From Alphaproteobacteria bacterium (GTDB taxonomy: Bacteria; Pseudomonadota; Alphaproteobacteria; Micropepsales; Micropepsaceae), in NCBI GenBank assembly GCA_028871345.1, contig JAGWNK010000007.1, positions 43,874-107,873 of the forward strand: a DNA stretch of 64,000 bases, read 5' to 3'. The notes beneath the pieces are model-generated. The model made no database searches and had not been told where the DNA came from. It saw nothing but the letters and a program-made list of their open reading frames with translations. A program made the translations under genes and the position numbers. How positions within the stretch are numbered: position 1 is the first letter of the stretch; every line of letters begins with the position of its first letter. This document shows, piece by piece, positions 1-10,185 of the stretch.

Positions 1-262
1 CCTTCACGTCGCTATGGATGTCCATGTGGACGGTGACCAGGTAGTTCGCATCGAGCGTCATGGCCGAAACCGTGCCCACCTTGATCCCCGACAACCGGAT
101 ATCGGTGCCCACGGCGATGCCGTCTACCCGTGGCATCTTCGCCGTCAGCTCATAGCCCGACATGTTGGTGGCGCCCGTCGCGCGATAGGCGAACACGACG
201 AAGAGCACCGCGACCGCGATGACGACGGCGCCGATCAGGGATTCCACCGTGTCGTTATGCAT
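1..262 (-). CDS. mlaD: MlaD-type MCE-domain protein, 3' end beyond window edge
   Basis: Only the N-terminal 87 residues are present; the frame runs off the left edge. The protein starts MHNDTVESLIGAVVIA, with one N-terminal membrane anchor (about residues 8-27). An MCE-like segment follows, with VDGIAVGTDIRLSGIKVGTV, the usual start of the MCE beta-barrel domain. In the Mla pathway MlaD is the inner-membrane-anchored periplasmic subunit that binds phospholipid for the MlaFEDB ABC transporter; that role is taken from the family. The ATG lies inside the last codons of the upstream NDUFA12 gene (8 bp overlap), so the two are probably translated together. mlaE and mlaF are not visible. Identification rests on the start of the protein and its neighbour. 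Confidence 0.82.
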   Translation of the reverse strand, partial: MHNDTVESLIGAVVIAVAVLFVVFAYRATGATNMSGYELTAKMPRVDGIAVGTDIRLSGIKVGTVSAMTLDANYLVTVHMDIHSDVK

Positions 263-647
263 GCGGACTCCATGGTTCGTAATCGCCGGTTGCCGCGGCA
301 CGAATGCCGCCGCGCACCAGGCTGCCGGCGGGGCGATAGGCGCCCTCGGTGCCGGTCAGGTTGGGCTGGTGCTGCTTTTCCCAGCCGCGCTGGGGAGCGG
401 CTGAACGAGGCGGCTCCTGGACGGTCTTCCGCAGCCAGCTGTACCAGTCGGCCGGCACCCGGGATGCCTCCACCGTGCCTTTGAAGAGTACCCAGCGGCG
501 GCTGCCCTCTTTGTTCTGGTAGTACCGGTTGCCGAACGAATCTGTCCCCACACGGACCCCGTGAAGGCGCGTGGACAACAGGGTTCCCGGCGTGGCGTTG
601 TTCCACCACGTGAAAATCAGTCTGAACAACAGCTTTACGAAGCCCAT
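255..647 (-). CDS. NADH:ubiquinone oxidoreductase accessory subunit, NDUFA12 (17.2 kDa) family
   Basis: 130 aa. The core motif WWNNATPGTLLSTRLHGVRV is followed by GTDSFGNRYYQNKEG and RRWVLFKG, then the ADWYSWLR segment. This is the NDUFA12/B17.2 signature seen in mitochondria and alphaproteobacteria. The family is a supernumerary subunit on the matrix/cytoplasmic arm of complex I, next to the NuoG/NuoI region. The C-terminal third (from about residue 75) is proline- and glycine-rich and poorly conserved in character. The gene overlaps mlaD by 8 bp. Its promoter must lie in the 648-1091 gap shared with the divergent nrdJ. Confidence 0.9.
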   Translation of the reverse strand: MGFVKLLFRLIFTWWNNATPGTLLSTRLHGVRVGTDSFGNRYYQNKEGSRRWVLFKGTVEASRVPADWYSWLRKTVQEPPRSAAPQRGWEKQHQPNLTGTEGAYRPAGSLVRGGIRAAATGDYEPWSPHA

Positions 648-919
648 GCGCAGGTTCCGATCCCGAGATTCGCCGGACTATAGTGGTCCTCGCGCGCAAT
701 CGCCAAGCGGATGAAGGCCCACGTTCTGTCGCGCCTCCCCAACCATCCACAGAGGACTCACAAACGGGGGTGCGACCTGTGCGTCATCATATCGAAAAAA
801 TTTTCTGCGCGATTCCCGAACCCCGCTTGACTCCCGGGTTTTGGACAAGCGGTTAAGACACTGGATGTGGTAGGTAAGACTTCGTTTACCACTTAGCGCT
901 TGCGCACCTTCTCTCCCAA

Positions 920-953
920 GGACAATACTTTGTCCCTGTCGCGCTTCGCGACA
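920..953. promoter_or_regulatory. Two adjacent perfect inverted repeats in the nrdJ upstream region
   Basis: Two palindromes sit one base apart. GGACAA-tact-TTGTCC spans 920-935 and TGTCGCG-ctt-CGCGACA spans 937-953. They lie 140-170 bp before the nrdJ start and about 270 bp upstream of the divergent NDUFA12 gene. The first loosely resembles the core of an NrdR box (ACAATA..TTGT), but the match is partial and a second box at the usual spacing is not obvious. The second could equally be an RNA hairpin. The repeats are seen directly; a role as operators is inference. Confidence 0.35.
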
Positions 954-978
954 CCAAATCTGGCGGACGAAACTAGGA

Positions 979-1073
979 CTAGCCGCTGGGGTTCCTGCCG
1001 CACAGGCGAAACTCCGCGGAGAGCAGAACTGTCCCCAAAATGGTGGCGCAAGACGACTGAGGATCGGCTCTAG
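979..1073 (+). ncRNA. Candidate structured 5' leader of nrdJ
   Basis: Bases 979-985 (CTAGCCG) can pair with 1065-1073 (CGGCTCTAG, two-base bulge). Inside that helix, 988-998 (GGGGTTCCTGC) pairs with 1023-1036 (GCAGAACTGTCCCC, internal bulge). The structure ends 18 bases before the nrdJ ATG. It does not carry the conserved blocks of a cobalamin riboswitch. A candidate cis-regulatory 'nrdJ' RNA motif has been described for class II RNR genes, but I cannot tell by eye whether this is an example. The pairings are visible; transcription and function are inferred. Confidence 0.4.
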
Positions 1074-1091
1074 GACCTACTTGGGGGTTTT

Positions 1092-4000
1092 ATGCGTATT
1101 CCGCGTCAATTCACGATCGAGGGTCGCTCGCCTTACGACGGCATCGCCTTCCGCACGGCGACCAGCGAGATCCGGAATCCCGACGGGTCCGTGGTCTTCC
1201 GGCAGACCGACATCGAAGTCCCCGACGCCTGGAGCCAGGTAGCATGCGACGTTCTGGCTCAGAAGTATTTCCGCAAGGCGGGCGTCCCCGTCTCGCTGCG
1301 CGCCCTTCCCGAGGAAGGTGTTCCCGAATGGCTATGGCGCAAGACCGCCGATGACGCCGCCACGACGGGCGAATCGTCGGCCAAGCAGGTGTTCGATCGC
1401 CTGGCAGGCACGTGGACTTGTTGGGGCTGGAAAGGCGGCTATTTCGACAGCGAGGCCGACGCGCGCGCCTTCCATGACGAGCTCTGCTACATGCTGGCGA
1501 CGCAAATGGCGGCGCCGAATTCGCCGCAATGGTTCAACACCGGCCTGCACTGGGCCTATGGCATCGACGGTCCCAGCCAGGGGCACTATTTCGTCAACCC
1601 GACGACCGGCCGGCTCGAGAAATCGAAGACGGCCTACGAACATCCGCAGCCGCATGCCTGCTTCATCCAGTCTGTCGCCGACGATCTCGTCAACGAAGGC
1701 GGGATCATGGACCTGTGGACCCGCGAAGCGCGCCTGTTCAAGTACGGCTCGGGTACCGGCACGAATTTCTCGGCGTTGCGCGGCGAGAATGAAAGGCTTT
1801 CTGGCGGCGGCAAGTCATCGGGGCTGATGAGCTTCCTCAAGATCGGCGATCGTGCTGCGGGCGCCATCAAGTCGGGCGGCACCACGCGGCGGGCGGCCAA
1901 GATGGTGATCGTCGACGTCGATCATCCGGACATCGAGGACTTCATCAACTGGAAGGTGATCGAGGAACAGAAGGTCGCGTCGATGGTGGCCGGCTCGAAA
2001 CTCGCCGAGAAGCACCTGAAGGCGGTGCTGAAGGCCGCCGTGAACTGCCAGGGCTCCAACGACGACTGCTTCGACCCCAAGAAGAACCCGGCGCTGCGCC
2101 GCGAGGTGAAGGCCGCCCGCAAGGCGATGATTCCGGACAACTACATCGAACGGGTGATCAGCTTCGCCAAGCAGGGCTACACCGACATCGACTTCCGCAC
2201 CTATGACACCGACTGGGATTCCGAGGCCTATCTGTCGGTCTCCGGCCAGAACTCGAACAACACCGTGCGGGTGACTGATGAGTTCCTGCATGCGATCCTG
2301 AACGACGAGGACTGGCACCTGACGGCGCGCCGCGATGGCAAGGTCGTCAAGACGATCAAGGCGCGCGAATTGTGGGAGAAGATCTCCTACGCCGCCTGGG
2401 CCTGCGCCGATCCTGGCATCCAGTTCCACACCACGATCAACGACTGGCACACCTGCCCCGCCGGCGGCGAGATCCGCGCCTCCAATCCATGCTCCGAGTA
2501 CATGTTCCTCGACGACACGGCCTGCAACCTCGCCTCCCTCAATCTCATGACGTTCCGCAAGGAGGTCGATGGCCGGAAGGATTTCGACGTCGAAGCTTTT
2601 CGCCATGCCGTGAAGCTGTGGACCATCGTGCTCGAGATCTCCGTGATGATGGCGCAGTTCCCGTCGAAGGAGATCGCGCAGCGCTCATACGACTACCGCA
2701 CGCTTGGCCTCGGTTATGCCAACATCGGCGGGCTCCTCATGGCGGCCGGCATCCCGTATGACAGCCGCGAAGGCCGCGCCATCGCCGGCGCCGTCGCGGC
2801 CCTGATGACGGGTGTTTCCTATGCGACCAGCGCGGAAATGGCGGAGGAACTGGGAGCCTTCCCGGAATATCCCGCCAACGCCACGGAGATGCTGCGGGTC
2901 ATTCGCAACCATCGCCGGGCGGCCTACGGCGAGAGCCGCGGCTACGAGAGCCTGTCCACCCTGCCCGTTCCCCTCGACATCGCTGCCATCGACCAGCCCG
3001 ACCTGATCCGCGCCGCCAAGGCGGCCTGGGACGATGCGCTGGTGGTCGGCGAGAAGTTCGGCTTCCGCAATGCGCAGGCAACCGTCATCGCGCCTACCGG
3101 CACCATCGGCTTGGTGATGGACTGCGACACCACGGGCGTCGAACCCGACTTCGCGCTGGTTAAATTCAAGAAGCTGGCCGGCGGCGGCTATTTCAAGATC
3201 ATCAACCGTTGCGTGCCCGAGGCGCTCGACACGCTGGGCTACGACCAGAAGCAGATCGACGACATCGTCGCCTACGCCGTGGGCCATGGCACGCTGGAAG
3301 ACTTCCAGGGCACGCTGAACGTCGAGGCGTTGCGCGCCAGAGGGTTCGGCGACGACGAACTCGGCAAGATCGAAGCTTCCCTGGAATCCGCCTTCGATAT
3401 CCGCTTCGTGTTCAACAGGTGGACGCTGGGCGAAGAGTTCTGTCGCGACAAGCTCGGATTGGACCCGGCGGCCATGGAGGCCCCTGATTTCGACCTCCTC
3501 AAGACCATCGGCTTCAGCAGGGCCGAGATCGACGCCGCCAACCTGCATGTCTGCGGCGCCATGACCCTCGAAGGTGCGCCGCACCTGAAAATCGAGCATC
3601 TGCCCGTATTCGACTGTGCCAACCCCTGCGGGCGCATCGGCAAGCGCTCGCTCTCGGTCGAGAGCCACATCCGCATGCTGGCCGCGGTGCAGCCGTTCAT
3701 TTCAGGTGCCATATCCAAGACGATCAACATGCCCAACGGCGCCTCCGTACGGGAGTGCGGCGAGAGCTACATGCTGTCGTGGAAGCTCGGGTTGAAGGCC
3801 AACGCGCTCTATCGCGACGGCTCGAAACTGTCGCAGCCCCTGGCCAGCCAGGTATTCGACTTCGACGACGAGGAGGACGAGCTGGACGAAGTCCTGGTTC
3901 AACCGCTTGCCGCGCGCACGGCGGCGGTCACCGAGCGCGTGGTCGAGAAGATCATCGAACGCGTGGTGCGCGACCGCGAACGCGAGACACTGCCGCCCCG

Positions 4001-4838
4001 CCGCAAAGGCTATACCCAGAAAGCGATCGTCGGCGGCCACAAGGTCTACTTGCGCACCGGCGAGTATGAGGACGGCCGTCCTGGCGAGATCTTCATCGAC
4101 ATGCACAAGGAGGGCGCCGCCTTCCGCTCGCTGATGAACAATTTCGCCATCGCGATTTCGATCGGGCTGCAGTATGGCGTGCCGCTGGAGGAATTCGTGG
4201 ACGCCTTCACGTTCACGCGCTTCGAGCCGGCCGGCATCGTCATCGGCAACGACTCCATCAAGAACGCCACCAGCGTGCTCGACTACATCTTCCGCGAGTT
4301 GGCGGTATCGTATCTGGGGCGCAACGATCTGGCGCATGTGCCGCCACACCATGACGAGGATCTCGGCGGCGGCGTCAACGAGGGTCAGAGGAAGGACGGC
4401 GTCCAGACCGTCAGCCGCACGACCTCGGTCGGCTATGTGCGCGGCAACGTGCACCGCATCGGCGTGGTGAGGGGTTCGGCAGCCCCCAAGATGCTGGAAC
4501 TGACGGAAGCCGAGCACGACTTCGTCCACGATCACGCCCACGACCACGCGGAGACCGTCGATCAGGACGACGAGACCGTCGACTTGAGCGAAATCGCAAC
4601 CAGCATCGAGGCCTCGATCGCGGCCGCTGCCGACATCAATCCGGTCGGCCTTCAGGTGGCGGCGCTCGAGACCCGCATCAGTGCCGGCCTGCGCGACAAC
4701 CACGCCAAGCAAGTCGCGGAAGCCCGCATGAAGGGCTATGAAGGCGATGCCTGCGGCTCGTGCGGCAATTTCACCCTGGTGCGCAACGGCACCTGCATGA
4801 AGTGCAACACCTGCGGTTCGACGAGCGGTTGCAGCTGA
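1092..4838 (+). CDS. nrdJ: Vitamin B12-dependent (class II) ribonucleoside-diphosphate reductase
   Basis: 1248 aa. This oxygen-independent enzyme reduces ribonucleotides to deoxyribonucleotides using adenosylcobalamin as radical generator. Visible features are the [20 protein letters not shown] active-site segment (about residues 463-482), a [20 protein letters not shown] segment and a C-terminal Cys-rich tail with CGSCGNF and [14 protein letters not shown]. That tail is the zinc-ribbon/redox-active end usual in long NrdJ proteins. Length and ends match the alphaproteobacterial form. Residues about 1140-1160 form a His/Asp-rich insert ([17 protein letters not shown]), probably a flexible linker. 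The ATG follows a GGGGG stretch in the leader. No nrdAB or nrdDG is seen. The gene is monocistronic and followed by a good terminator. Confidence 0.97.
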   Translation: MRIPRQFTIEGRSPYDGIAFRTATSEIRNPDGSVVFRQTDIEVPDAWSQVACDVLAQKYFRKAGVPVSLRALPEEGVPEWLWRKTADDAATTGESSAKQVFDRLAGTWTCWGWKGGYFDSEADARAFHDELCYMLATQMAAPNSPQWFNTGLHWAYGIDGPSQGHYFVNPTTGRLEKSKTAYEHPQPHACFIQSVADDLVNEGGIMDLWTREARLFKYGSGTGTNFSALRGENERLSGGGKSSGLMSFLKIGDRAAGAIKSGGTTRRAAKMVIVDVDHPDIEDFINWKVIEEQKVASMVAGSKLAEKHLKAVLKAAVNCQGSNDDCFDPKKNPALRREVKAARKAMIPDNYIERVISFAKQGYTDIDFRTYDTDWDSEAYLSVSGQNSNNTVRVTDEFLHAILNDEDWHLTARRDGKVVKTIKARELWEKISYAAWACADPGIQFHTTINDWHTCPAGGEIRASNPCSEYMFLDDTACNLASLNLMTFRKEVDGRKDFDVEAFRHAVKLWTIVLEISVMMAQFPSKEIAQRSYDYRTLGLGYANIGGLLMAAGIPYDSREGRAIAGAVAALMTGVSYATSAEMAEELGAFPEYPANATEMLRVIRNHRRAAYGESRGYESLSTLPVPLDIAAIDQPDLIRAAKAAWDDALVVGEKFGFRNAQATVIAPTGTIGLVMDCDTTGVEPDFALVKFKKLAGGGYFKIINRCVPEALDTLGYDQKQIDDIVAYAVGHGTLEDFQGTLNVEALRARGFGDDELGKIEASLESAFDIRFVFNRWTLGEEFCRDKLGLDPAAMEAPDFDLLKTIGFSRAEIDAANLHVCGAMTLEGAPHLKIEHLPVFDCANPCGRIGKRSLSVESHIRMLAAVQPFISGAISKTINMPNGASVRECGESYMLSWKLGLKANALYRDGSKLSQPLASQVFDFDDEEDELDEVLVQPLAARTAAVTERVVEKIIERVVRDRERETLPPRRKGYTQKAIVGGHKVYLRTGEYEDGRPGEIFIDMHKEGAAFRSLMNNFAIAISIGLQYGVPLEEFVDAFTFTRFEPAGIVIGNDSIKNATSVLDYIFRELAVSYLGRNDLAHVPPHHDEDLGGGVNEGQRKDGVQTVSRTTSVGYVRGNVHRIGVVRGSAAPKMLELTEAEHDFVHDHAHDHAETVDQDDETVDLSEIATSIEASIAAAADINPVGLQVAALETRISAGLRDNHAKQVAEARMKGYEGDACGSCGNFTLVRNGTCMKCNTCGSTSGCS

Positions 4839-4861
4839 TCGCGGGCCTCCGGCAACGCCGC

Positions 4862-4898
4862 AAGCCGGTCTCTTCGGAAACGGAGGGACCGGCTTTTC
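4862..4898 (+). terminator. Rho-independent terminator of nrdJ
   Basis: A 9-bp perfect stem, AAGCCGGTC (4862-4870) with GACCGGCTT (4887-4895), is followed by a short T run. It begins 24 bp after the nrdJ stop codon. Confidence 0.8.
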
Positions 4899-5025
4899 CT
4901 TTGCCTTCTCTGTGGCCGGCCGAAACAGCGGTGTCGCCGCTCTTGCTCCGCGGAACTATTCACGCGGGCGATGGAGCACGGTGTTGCGACAGGCGTTGAA
5001 CCATAAGACACTTGCGAAGGTGATC

Positions 5026-5298
5026 ATGGCAACACCGGAAAAACTGGCGCAACTGGAGGAACGCATCCGCCGGCGCGCGCACGACATCTGGGAATCGGAA
5101 GGACGGCCCCAAGGCAAGCACGCCGAACACTGGGAACGGGCGCGGCGCGAGATCGTCGGCCCGCCGCCGGGCCACTCCACGCTTGCGGGTGACAGCGCTG
5201 AGACGGACCACGAGCCGCCCTACTTCACCGTCGACGATCTCGATGCCGAGCACGCGGGCGGTACCGGAGGCTTGGCCCCGTGGCGCGCCAAGCCTTGA
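5026..5298 (+). CDS. DUF2934 domain-containing protein
   Basis: 90 aa. The N-terminal half, LEERIRRRAHDIWESEGRPQ then GKHAEHWERARREI, matches the short DUF2934 helix-rich domain (about residues 6-42). This family is common in alphaproteobacteria and its function is unknown. The rest is acidic and low complexity. I chose the ATG at 5026 (MATPEKLAQL) because the domain starts right after it; the frame is open further upstream but that part has no family character. The stop lies 2 bp from the stop of the convergent DUF1203 gene. Confidence 0.78.
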   Translation: MATPEKLAQLEERIRRRAHDIWESEGRPQGKHAEHWERARREIVGPPPGHSTLAGDSAETDHEPPYFTVDDLDAEHAGGTGGLAPWRAKP

Positions 5299-5300
5299 GT

Positions 5301-5765
5301 TCAGGCGCGTTCGACGCGGCACAGGAAGCACCCGTGGCCGGCGCTGTGGGCGTGGACATAAGCCGTGTCGGAGCGTGCGAACAGGCGCACCAGCGTCTGC
5401 TCGAGCTCTGTGCCTGTGACGACCTCTGAGGCGCTGATGCAGTCCTGCGCATCGTAGGCGCGCAGGGAGAGACGGCGCTCGCGAAGGATCGCGGGGATCC
5501 GCGTGTCGTCGTACGGCTCTGCCGCTGTTTCCCCCAGGAAGATCGGTCCCGAGGCGCGATAGGGCGAGTGCGCCGGCTGGTGTTCGAAAGGCAGAAGCAG
5601 CAGGCGCGCTCCCGGCTCGGCATCCCGAAGCGAAATCCTGCAAGGGAAACCAGGCTTCGCATCCGCCGTCACGCGGCGCATGCCGCGGGTGGCGAGTTCG
5701 TCGTCACTCAGTGAAAGCAGCGGTTCGAAAGGGGCCGGCGAGATGCCCCGAAAGCGGAATTCCAT
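5301..5765 (-). CDS. DUF1203 domain-containing protein
   Basis: 154 aa. It starts MEFRFRGISPAPFEPLLSLS and has the DUF1203 features: PGFPCRISLRDAEPGARLLL near residues 40-60, HQPAHSPYRASGPIF, and a C-terminal YVHAHSAGHGCFLCRVE with a Cys pair. The family is a small, probably soluble domain of unknown function. The ATG at 5765 is preceded by GGAG with 6 bp spacing; an earlier in-frame ATG at 5777 lacks this. The gene is convergent with DUF2934 with almost no gap. Confidence 0.85.
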   Translation of the reverse strand: MEFRFRGISPAPFEPLLSLSDDELATRGMRRVTADAKPGFPCRISLRDAEPGARLLLLPFEHQPAHSPYRASGPIFLGETAAEPYDDTRIPAILRERRLSLRAYDAQDCISASEVVTGTELEQTLVRLFARSDTAYVHAHSAGHGCFLCRVERA

Positions 5766-5883
5766 GACCGTCTCCATCGTTGGCAGCCCAGGATGACCGC
5801 GGCAATGGCCGGATTCGACCCGATCCTTGCGCCCGGTACGGCGTTTGCGAGGTCATGAGCGTCTGTTTCGGATCGGCACAGCC

Positions 5884-6330
5884 ATGCTCCGCTTCGCTCC
5901 TGCGCTCTTCATCGTCGCCGCCCTGGCGGCGTCCGAGGCTGCGCCCCCGGCACCGGGGGTGGACTCGATCAAGGCCGGCAACCACGATTGCCCGCATTGC
6001 ATGCTGGCGGGCGCCGACCTGACCAATCAGTGCGTCAAGAACGGCGACCTGCGCGGCGCCGATTTCGACAGCGCGCGTCTCGTGCTGATGTGCATGAGCT
6101 ATTCGAATTTCGAAGGCGCCACGTTCCGCCAGGCGGATCTGTCGGGCGCCAATCTCTCCCATTCGCGCCTCGCCGGGGCCGACTTCACCGGCGCCGATCT
6201 GACCGCGACTTCGTTGAAGGGGACCGACCTGACGCTGACAAGGGGGCTTAGCCAGCGCCAGCTCGACAAGGCCTGCGGGGACGCCGACACCAAGGCTCCC
6301 CGCGGGCTGTCCGTCCCGATCTGCAATTAG
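5884..6330 (+). CDS. Exported pentapeptide-repeat protein
   Basis: 148 aa. A hydrophobic N-terminal signal peptide (MLRFAPALFIVAALAASEAA) is followed by pentapeptide repeats of the A(D/N)LXX kind, such as LAGADLTNQ, GADFDSAR, QADLSGANLSHSRLAGADF and GADLTATSLKGTDL. These form a right-handed quadrilateral beta-helix of about four turns. Several cysteines (CPHCM, CVKNG, CMS, and two near the C-terminus) could form disulfides after export. Function is unknown; such proteins are generally binding scaffolds. The frame is open upstream to 5827, but the ATG at 5884 places the signal peptide at the N-terminus. Confidence 0.8.
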   Translation: MLRFAPALFIVAALAASEAAPPAPGVDSIKAGNHDCPHCMLAGADLTNQCVKNGDLRGADFDSARLVLMCMSYSNFEGATFRQADLSGANLSHSRLAGADFTGADLTATSLKGTDLTLTRGLSQRQLDKACGDADTKAPRGLSVPICN

Positions 6331-6352
6331 CTTTGCCTCCTGGACACTTCCT

Positions 6353-6384
6353 GCCCCGGCTCGAGTTATGCCGGGGCTTTTTTT
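6353..6384 (+). terminator. Rho-independent terminator
   Basis: An 8-bp stem, GCCCCGGC (6353-6360) with GCCGGGGC (6370-6377), is followed by seven T residues. It lies 22 bp after the pentapeptide-repeat gene. Confidence 0.9.
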
Positions 6385-6451
6385 GCCCAATCACGGTTGA
6401 TTGACTTTGGGCGGAGTGGGCGATCTGCTTTGCCAACCTTCGGATTAGCAC

Positions 6452-7219
6452 ATGCGCCGTTCGATCCTTCTCGCTCTTGTTGTGCTTGTCTTGTGTGCAC
6501 CGCCGGCGCTTGCCGCTCCTCCGCCCGCGGAGACTTCGGGCAACGTCTGTTCGGTACGGAAGTTCGAAGGCAACCGCTTCACAGTGTGCGACTTCGATTC
6601 GCACACGGCGGAACTTCAGATCGCCGTGACGGGGCGTGATGGCGCGGCCCTGCGCAGTTTCGCGCGACTGGCGGCCAGTTTGGGGCCGCGCGCCCGCAAA
6701 GTGCTCTTTGCCATGAACGCAGGAATGTTCGGCACGAACGGCGCGCCGATCGGCCTCTACATAGAAAACGGCCGCCTACGGCACAGGCTGAATACGCGTG
6801 ATGGATCGGGCAATTTTTACCTGACCCCGAACGGGGTATTCTCGCTCGACGCCCATGGCCGCGTGCGCATCGACACGACGGAACAATTCGCCGCTAAGAA
6901 ACCCGCGGTGCTGTGGGCGAGCCAGTCCGGCCCCATGTTGCTTACGGATGGCGGCCGCAACCCGCACATTTCACCCGACGGACCATCCAAAAATATCCGC
7001 AACGGCGTGGGCGTGCTAGATAGCCGCCGCGCAGCGTTCGTCATCAGTGAGGAACCGGTCTCTTTCGGCCAGTTCGAGCGATTCTTTGCGGATGTGCTTC
7101 AATGCCGCGATGCGCTCTATTTCGACGGTGTGGTGTCGAGCGCGTGGATTCCGGCAGAGGACCGCAGGGACGACCGCGCGCCCCTAGGGCCAACGATCGT
7201 TGTCCTTAAGCGCAACTGA
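6452..7219 (+). CDS. Exported phosphodiester glycosidase (NAGPA/DUF2233) family protein
   Basis: 255 aa with a clear signal peptide (MRRSILLALVVLVLCAPPALAA). The mature part has the family blocks VLFAMNAGMFGTNGAPIGLY (about residue 88), NFYLTPNGVFSL, WASQSGPMLL, RNGVGVLD and CRDALYFDGVVSS. The fold is shared with the lysosomal enzyme that uncovers mannose-6-phosphate by removing GlcNAc from a phosphodiester. In bacteria the substrates are mostly unknown but probably glycosyl-phosphodiesters in the envelope. The gene ends 3 bp before the convergent gcvPB stop, so it has no room for its own terminator there. Confidence 0.86.
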   Translation: MRRSILLALVVLVLCAPPALAAPPPAETSGNVCSVRKFEGNRFTVCDFDSHTAELQIAVTGRDGAALRSFARLAASLGPRARKVLFAMNAGMFGTNGAPIGLYIENGRLRHRLNTRDGSGNFYLTPNGVFSLDAHGRVRIDTTEQFAAKKPAVLWASQSGPMLLTDGGRNPHISPDGPSKNIRNGVGVLDSRRAAFVISEEPVSFGQFERFFADVLQCRDALYFDGVVSSAWIPAEDRRDDRAPLGPTIVVLKRN

Positions 7220-7222
7220 ACG

Positions 7223-8788
7223 TCACTCCGCAGCCTTTGGCAGGTCGGGCGTCTTCCAGCGCAGCACCGGTTTGCGTGAGGCCGACGTCTCGTCGAGGCG
7301 GCGGCGCGGCACCAGCCGCGGGGCGCCCTCGAAGCGCGCCCGCTGACGGGCCTTGGCGTCCAGCGCCATCGCGCGCAGCACCTGGATGAAGCGGTCGAGG
7401 CTTTCCTTCGATTCCGACTCCGTCGGTTCGATCAGCATGGCGCCGTGGACCACCAGCGGGAAGTACATCGTCATCGGATGATAGCCCTCGTCGATCATCG
7501 CCTTGGCGAAATCGAGCGTGGTCACTCCGGTGTCGTGCAGGAAGGTGTCGTCGAACAGCGCTTCGTGCATGCAGGGCCCTTCGTACGGCGCCGACATCAC
7601 GTCCTTGAGCGAGGCAAGGATGTAGTTCGCCGACAGCACGGCGTCCTCGCTGGCCTGGCGGATGCCGTCACGGCCGTGGCTCAGCATGTAGGCCAACGCC
7701 CGCACGAACATGCCCATCTGGCCGTGGAAGGCCGACATGCGTCCAAACGGCTTGGCGCCGGCGGGCAGCGCCGATTCGTCCTCGATCAGGCGGAAACCCT
7801 TGGCGTCGTGCACCAGCAGCGGCAGCGGCGCGTAGGCGGCCAGCCGCTCCGAAAGCACCACCGGGCCCGCGCCCGGCCCGCCGCCGCCGTGCGGCGTCGA
7901 AAAGGTCTTGTGCAGGTTGATGTGCATGGCATCGACGCCGAGGTCGCCTGGGCGCACGCGTCCGGCGATGGCGTTGAAGTTGGCGCCGTCGCAATAGAAA
8001 TAGGCGCCCGCCGCGTGGATCATGTCGGCGATCTCAAGCACGTCGCGCTCGAACAGGCCGCAGGTGTTGGGGTTGGTCAGCATGAAGGCGGCCACGTCGG
8101 GTCCCAGCTTTTCCTTGAGCGACGCCATATCGACGCGCCCCTCGGGCGTGGCCTTCACTTCGTCGACGGTGAAACCGGCGAAGGCCGCCGTGGCCGGGTT
8201 CGTGCCGTGCGCGGATTCCGGCACCAGCACGCGCGTGCGTGCCTCGCCGCGCGCCTCGACGGCGGCGCGGATCGTCAGGATGCCGCACAGTTCGCCATGG
8301 GCGCCCGCCTTGGGCGACATGGCGACCGCCGGCATGCCCGTGAGCGTCGTCAGCCAGCGCGACAGCTCCGCGATCAGGGCGAGTGCGCCTTGCGAGGCCG
8401 GCAGCGGCGCCAAGGGATGCAGATCCGCGAAGCCCGGCAGCCGTGCCAGCTTCTCGTTGAGGCGCGGGTTGTGCTTCATGGTGCACGATCCCAGCGGATA
8501 GAGCCCGGCGTCGATGGCATAGTTCATGCGCGACAGGCGCACGTAATGGCGTACCACCTCGGGCTCGGAAAGCCCGGGCAGCCCGATCGCATCGCGCCGG
8601 CGCAGGCCGCCCAGACGCACGTCGCTGACGGCGACGTCGGGCAAATCGACGCCCGAGACGCCGGCGCGGCCGAGTTCGAAGATCAGCTTCTCTTCATGGT
8701 CGAGGCCGCGGTCCCCCGAGATCGTGGGCAGCTCGGCCTGCTTGTCGGCGGCGGGCGCAGACGGCCGGCCCTGGCTGTTCATGGTCAT
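7223..8788 (-). CDS. gcvPB: Glycine dehydrogenase (decarboxylating), subunit 2
   Basis: 521 aa. This is the C-terminal half of the P protein, which with GcvPA decarboxylates glycine and passes the aminomethyl group to lipoyl-GcvH. It carries the PLP-binding lysine in [16 protein letters not shown], preceded by [11 protein letters not shown], plus the [14 protein letters not shown] block. Start chosen at ATG 8788 ([10 protein letters not shown]), which overlaps the gcvPA stop by 4 bp (ATGA); the frame is open further upstream but only inside gcvPA. It is the last gene of the gcvT-H-PA-PB operon. Confidence 0.96.
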   Translation of the reverse strand: MTMNSQGRPSAPAADKQAELPTISGDRGLDHEEKLIFELGRAGVSGVDLPDVAVSDVRLGGLRRRDAIGLPGLSEPEVVRHYVRLSRMNYAIDAGLYPLGSCTMKHNPRLNEKLARLPGFADLHPLAPLPASQGALALIAELSRWLTTLTGMPAVAMSPKAGAHGELCGILTIRAAVEARGEARTRVLVPESAHGTNPATAAFAGFTVDEVKATPEGRVDMASLKEKLGPDVAAFMLTNPNTCGLFERDVLEIADMIHAAGAYFYCDGANFNAIAGRVRPGDLGVDAMHINLHKTFSTPHGGGGPGAGPVVLSERLAAYAPLPLLVHDAKGFRLIEDESALPAGAKPFGRMSAFHGQMGMFVRALAYMLSHGRDGIRQASEDAVLSANYILASLKDVMSAPYEGPCMHEALFDDTFLHDTGVTTLDFAKAMIDEGYHPMTMYFPLVVHGAMLIEPTESESKESLDRFIQVLRAMALDAKARQRARFEGAPRLVPRRRLDETSASRKPVLRWKTPDLPKAAE

Positions 8789-10131
8789 GACAGGACCTCC
8801 GTCAACGCCGCGGCGAACGCGGTGCAATCTTCATCGCTGGTGGTTTCGGTGGCGGCGACGATCAACAGGTCGCGCACCGCCGCGTTGGACGGCATCAGCC
8901 GTGAGGCCGGCACACCCGCGATCACGCCTTTCGCCGCCAGTGTGTCCACCACTTCGGCGGCCGGCTTCGGCAGCCTGAGCGTGAACTCGTTGAAGAAGGC
9001 GGGCGTCACAGCCGACACGCCTTTCACCTTCGCGAGACGGTCGGCCAGCGCCGCCGCCCGCGCGTGATTGAGGCGCGCCAGCCGCGTCAGACCCTCTTCG
9101 CCCAGGAGCGACAGATGGATCGTGAACGCCAGCGCGCAGAGGCCCGAATTGGTGCAGATGTTGCTCGTCGCCTTTTCGCGCCGGATGTGCTGCTCGCGGG
9201 TCGAAAGAGTCAGCACGTAGCCGCGCCGGCCATCCGCATCCACGGTCTCGCCGCAGAGCCGCCCCGGCATCTGGCGGACGAATTTATCGCGCGTCGCGAA
9301 CAGGCCGACATAGGGACCGCCGAAATTGAGGCCGTTGCCGATCGATTGGCCTTCGGCGGCGACGATGTCGGCGCCCTGATGGCCCGGCGGCTCCAAGAGG
9401 CCCAGCGAGACCACCTCGGTCACCACCGCGACGAGCAGCGCGCCTTTGGCGTGTGCCGCCTCGGCGATCGGCTTGAGGTCGCGGATCAACCCGAACACGT
9501 CCGGGCTCTGCACCACGACACATGCCGTCTGATCGTCGATCAGCGCGATCACGTCTTCGGCGCGGCCGGGGGAGACGGGGGCGCGGACGACCTCACCGTG
9601 CAGGTGCGCCACGGTGCGCACCGTCTCGCCGTAATGCGGATGCAGCCCGCCCGACAGGATGGCCTTCGGCCGGCGCGTGACGCGCATCGCCATCAGCACG
9701 GCTTCCGCCGTGGCGGTCGAACCGTCATAGAGCGAGGCATTGGCCACATCCATGCCGGTGATGAGCGCCACCTGCGTCTGGAACTCGAACAGACACTGCA
9801 GCGTGCCCTGGGAGATCTCGGGCTGGTAGGGCGTGTACGAGGTGAGGAATTCCGAACGCTGGATCAGATGGTCCACGGCGGCCGGCACGTGATGCTTGTA
9901 GGCGCCCGCTCCGCAGAAGAACGGCGCATCGCCGGCGGCGACATTCTTCGCAGCCAGGCGCGACAGGTACCGCTCGACCTCGAGTTCGCCCTGCATGTCG
10001 GGAAGATCGAAATCCGAAACGCGGGCGGCGGCCGCCTTGGGCACGTCGCGGAACAGCGCATCGACGTCGCGCGCGCCGATCTTGCGCAGCATGGCGGCAC
10101 GGTCGTCTTTGGCGAGCGGTAGGTAGCGCAT
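8785..10131 (-). CDS. gcvPA: Glycine dehydrogenase (decarboxylating), subunit 1
   Basis: 448 aa, the N-terminal half of a split P protein. It starts [19 protein letters not shown], with [20 protein letters not shown] and [17 protein letters not shown] typical of the subunit. The ATG at 10131 follows GGGAG with 6-bp spacing; an in-frame TTG one codon earlier is less likely. It overlaps gcvPB by 4 bp, consistent with equimolar translation of the heterotetramer. A 54-bp gap separates it from gcvH. Confidence 0.96.
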   Translation of the reverse strand: MRYLPLAKDDRAAMLRKIGARDVDALFRDVPKAAAARVSDFDLPDMQGELEVERYLSRLAAKNVAAGDAPFFCGAGAYKHHVPAAVDHLIQRSEFLTSYTPYQPEISQGTLQCLFEFQTQVALITGMDVANASLYDGSTATAEAVLMAMRVTRRPKAILSGGLHPHYGETVRTVAHLHGEVVRAPVSPGRAEDVIALIDDQTACVVVQSPDVFGLIRDLKPIAEAAHAKGALLVAVVTEVVSLGLLEPPGHQGADIVAAEGQSIGNGLNFGGPYVGLFATRDKFVRQMPGRLCGETVDADGRRGYVLTLSTREQHIRREKATSNICTNSGLCALAFTIHLSLLGEEGLTRLARLNHARAAALADRLAKVKGVSAVTPAFFNEFTLRLPKPAAEVVDTLAAKGVIAGVPASRLMPSNAAVRDLLIVAATETTSDEDCTAFAAALTEVLS

Positions 10132-10185
10132 CAATTACTCCCACATGTCACGACCCGCGTTATTGCCGGCCGCGGCAGGTCGATT

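Noticed and set aside
648..1091. A cobalamin riboswitch upstream of nrdJ
   Set aside because: The conserved blocks seen at 23086-23256 (such as the CGCAACTGT and GCCACTG segments) are absent here; only a different fold is visible.
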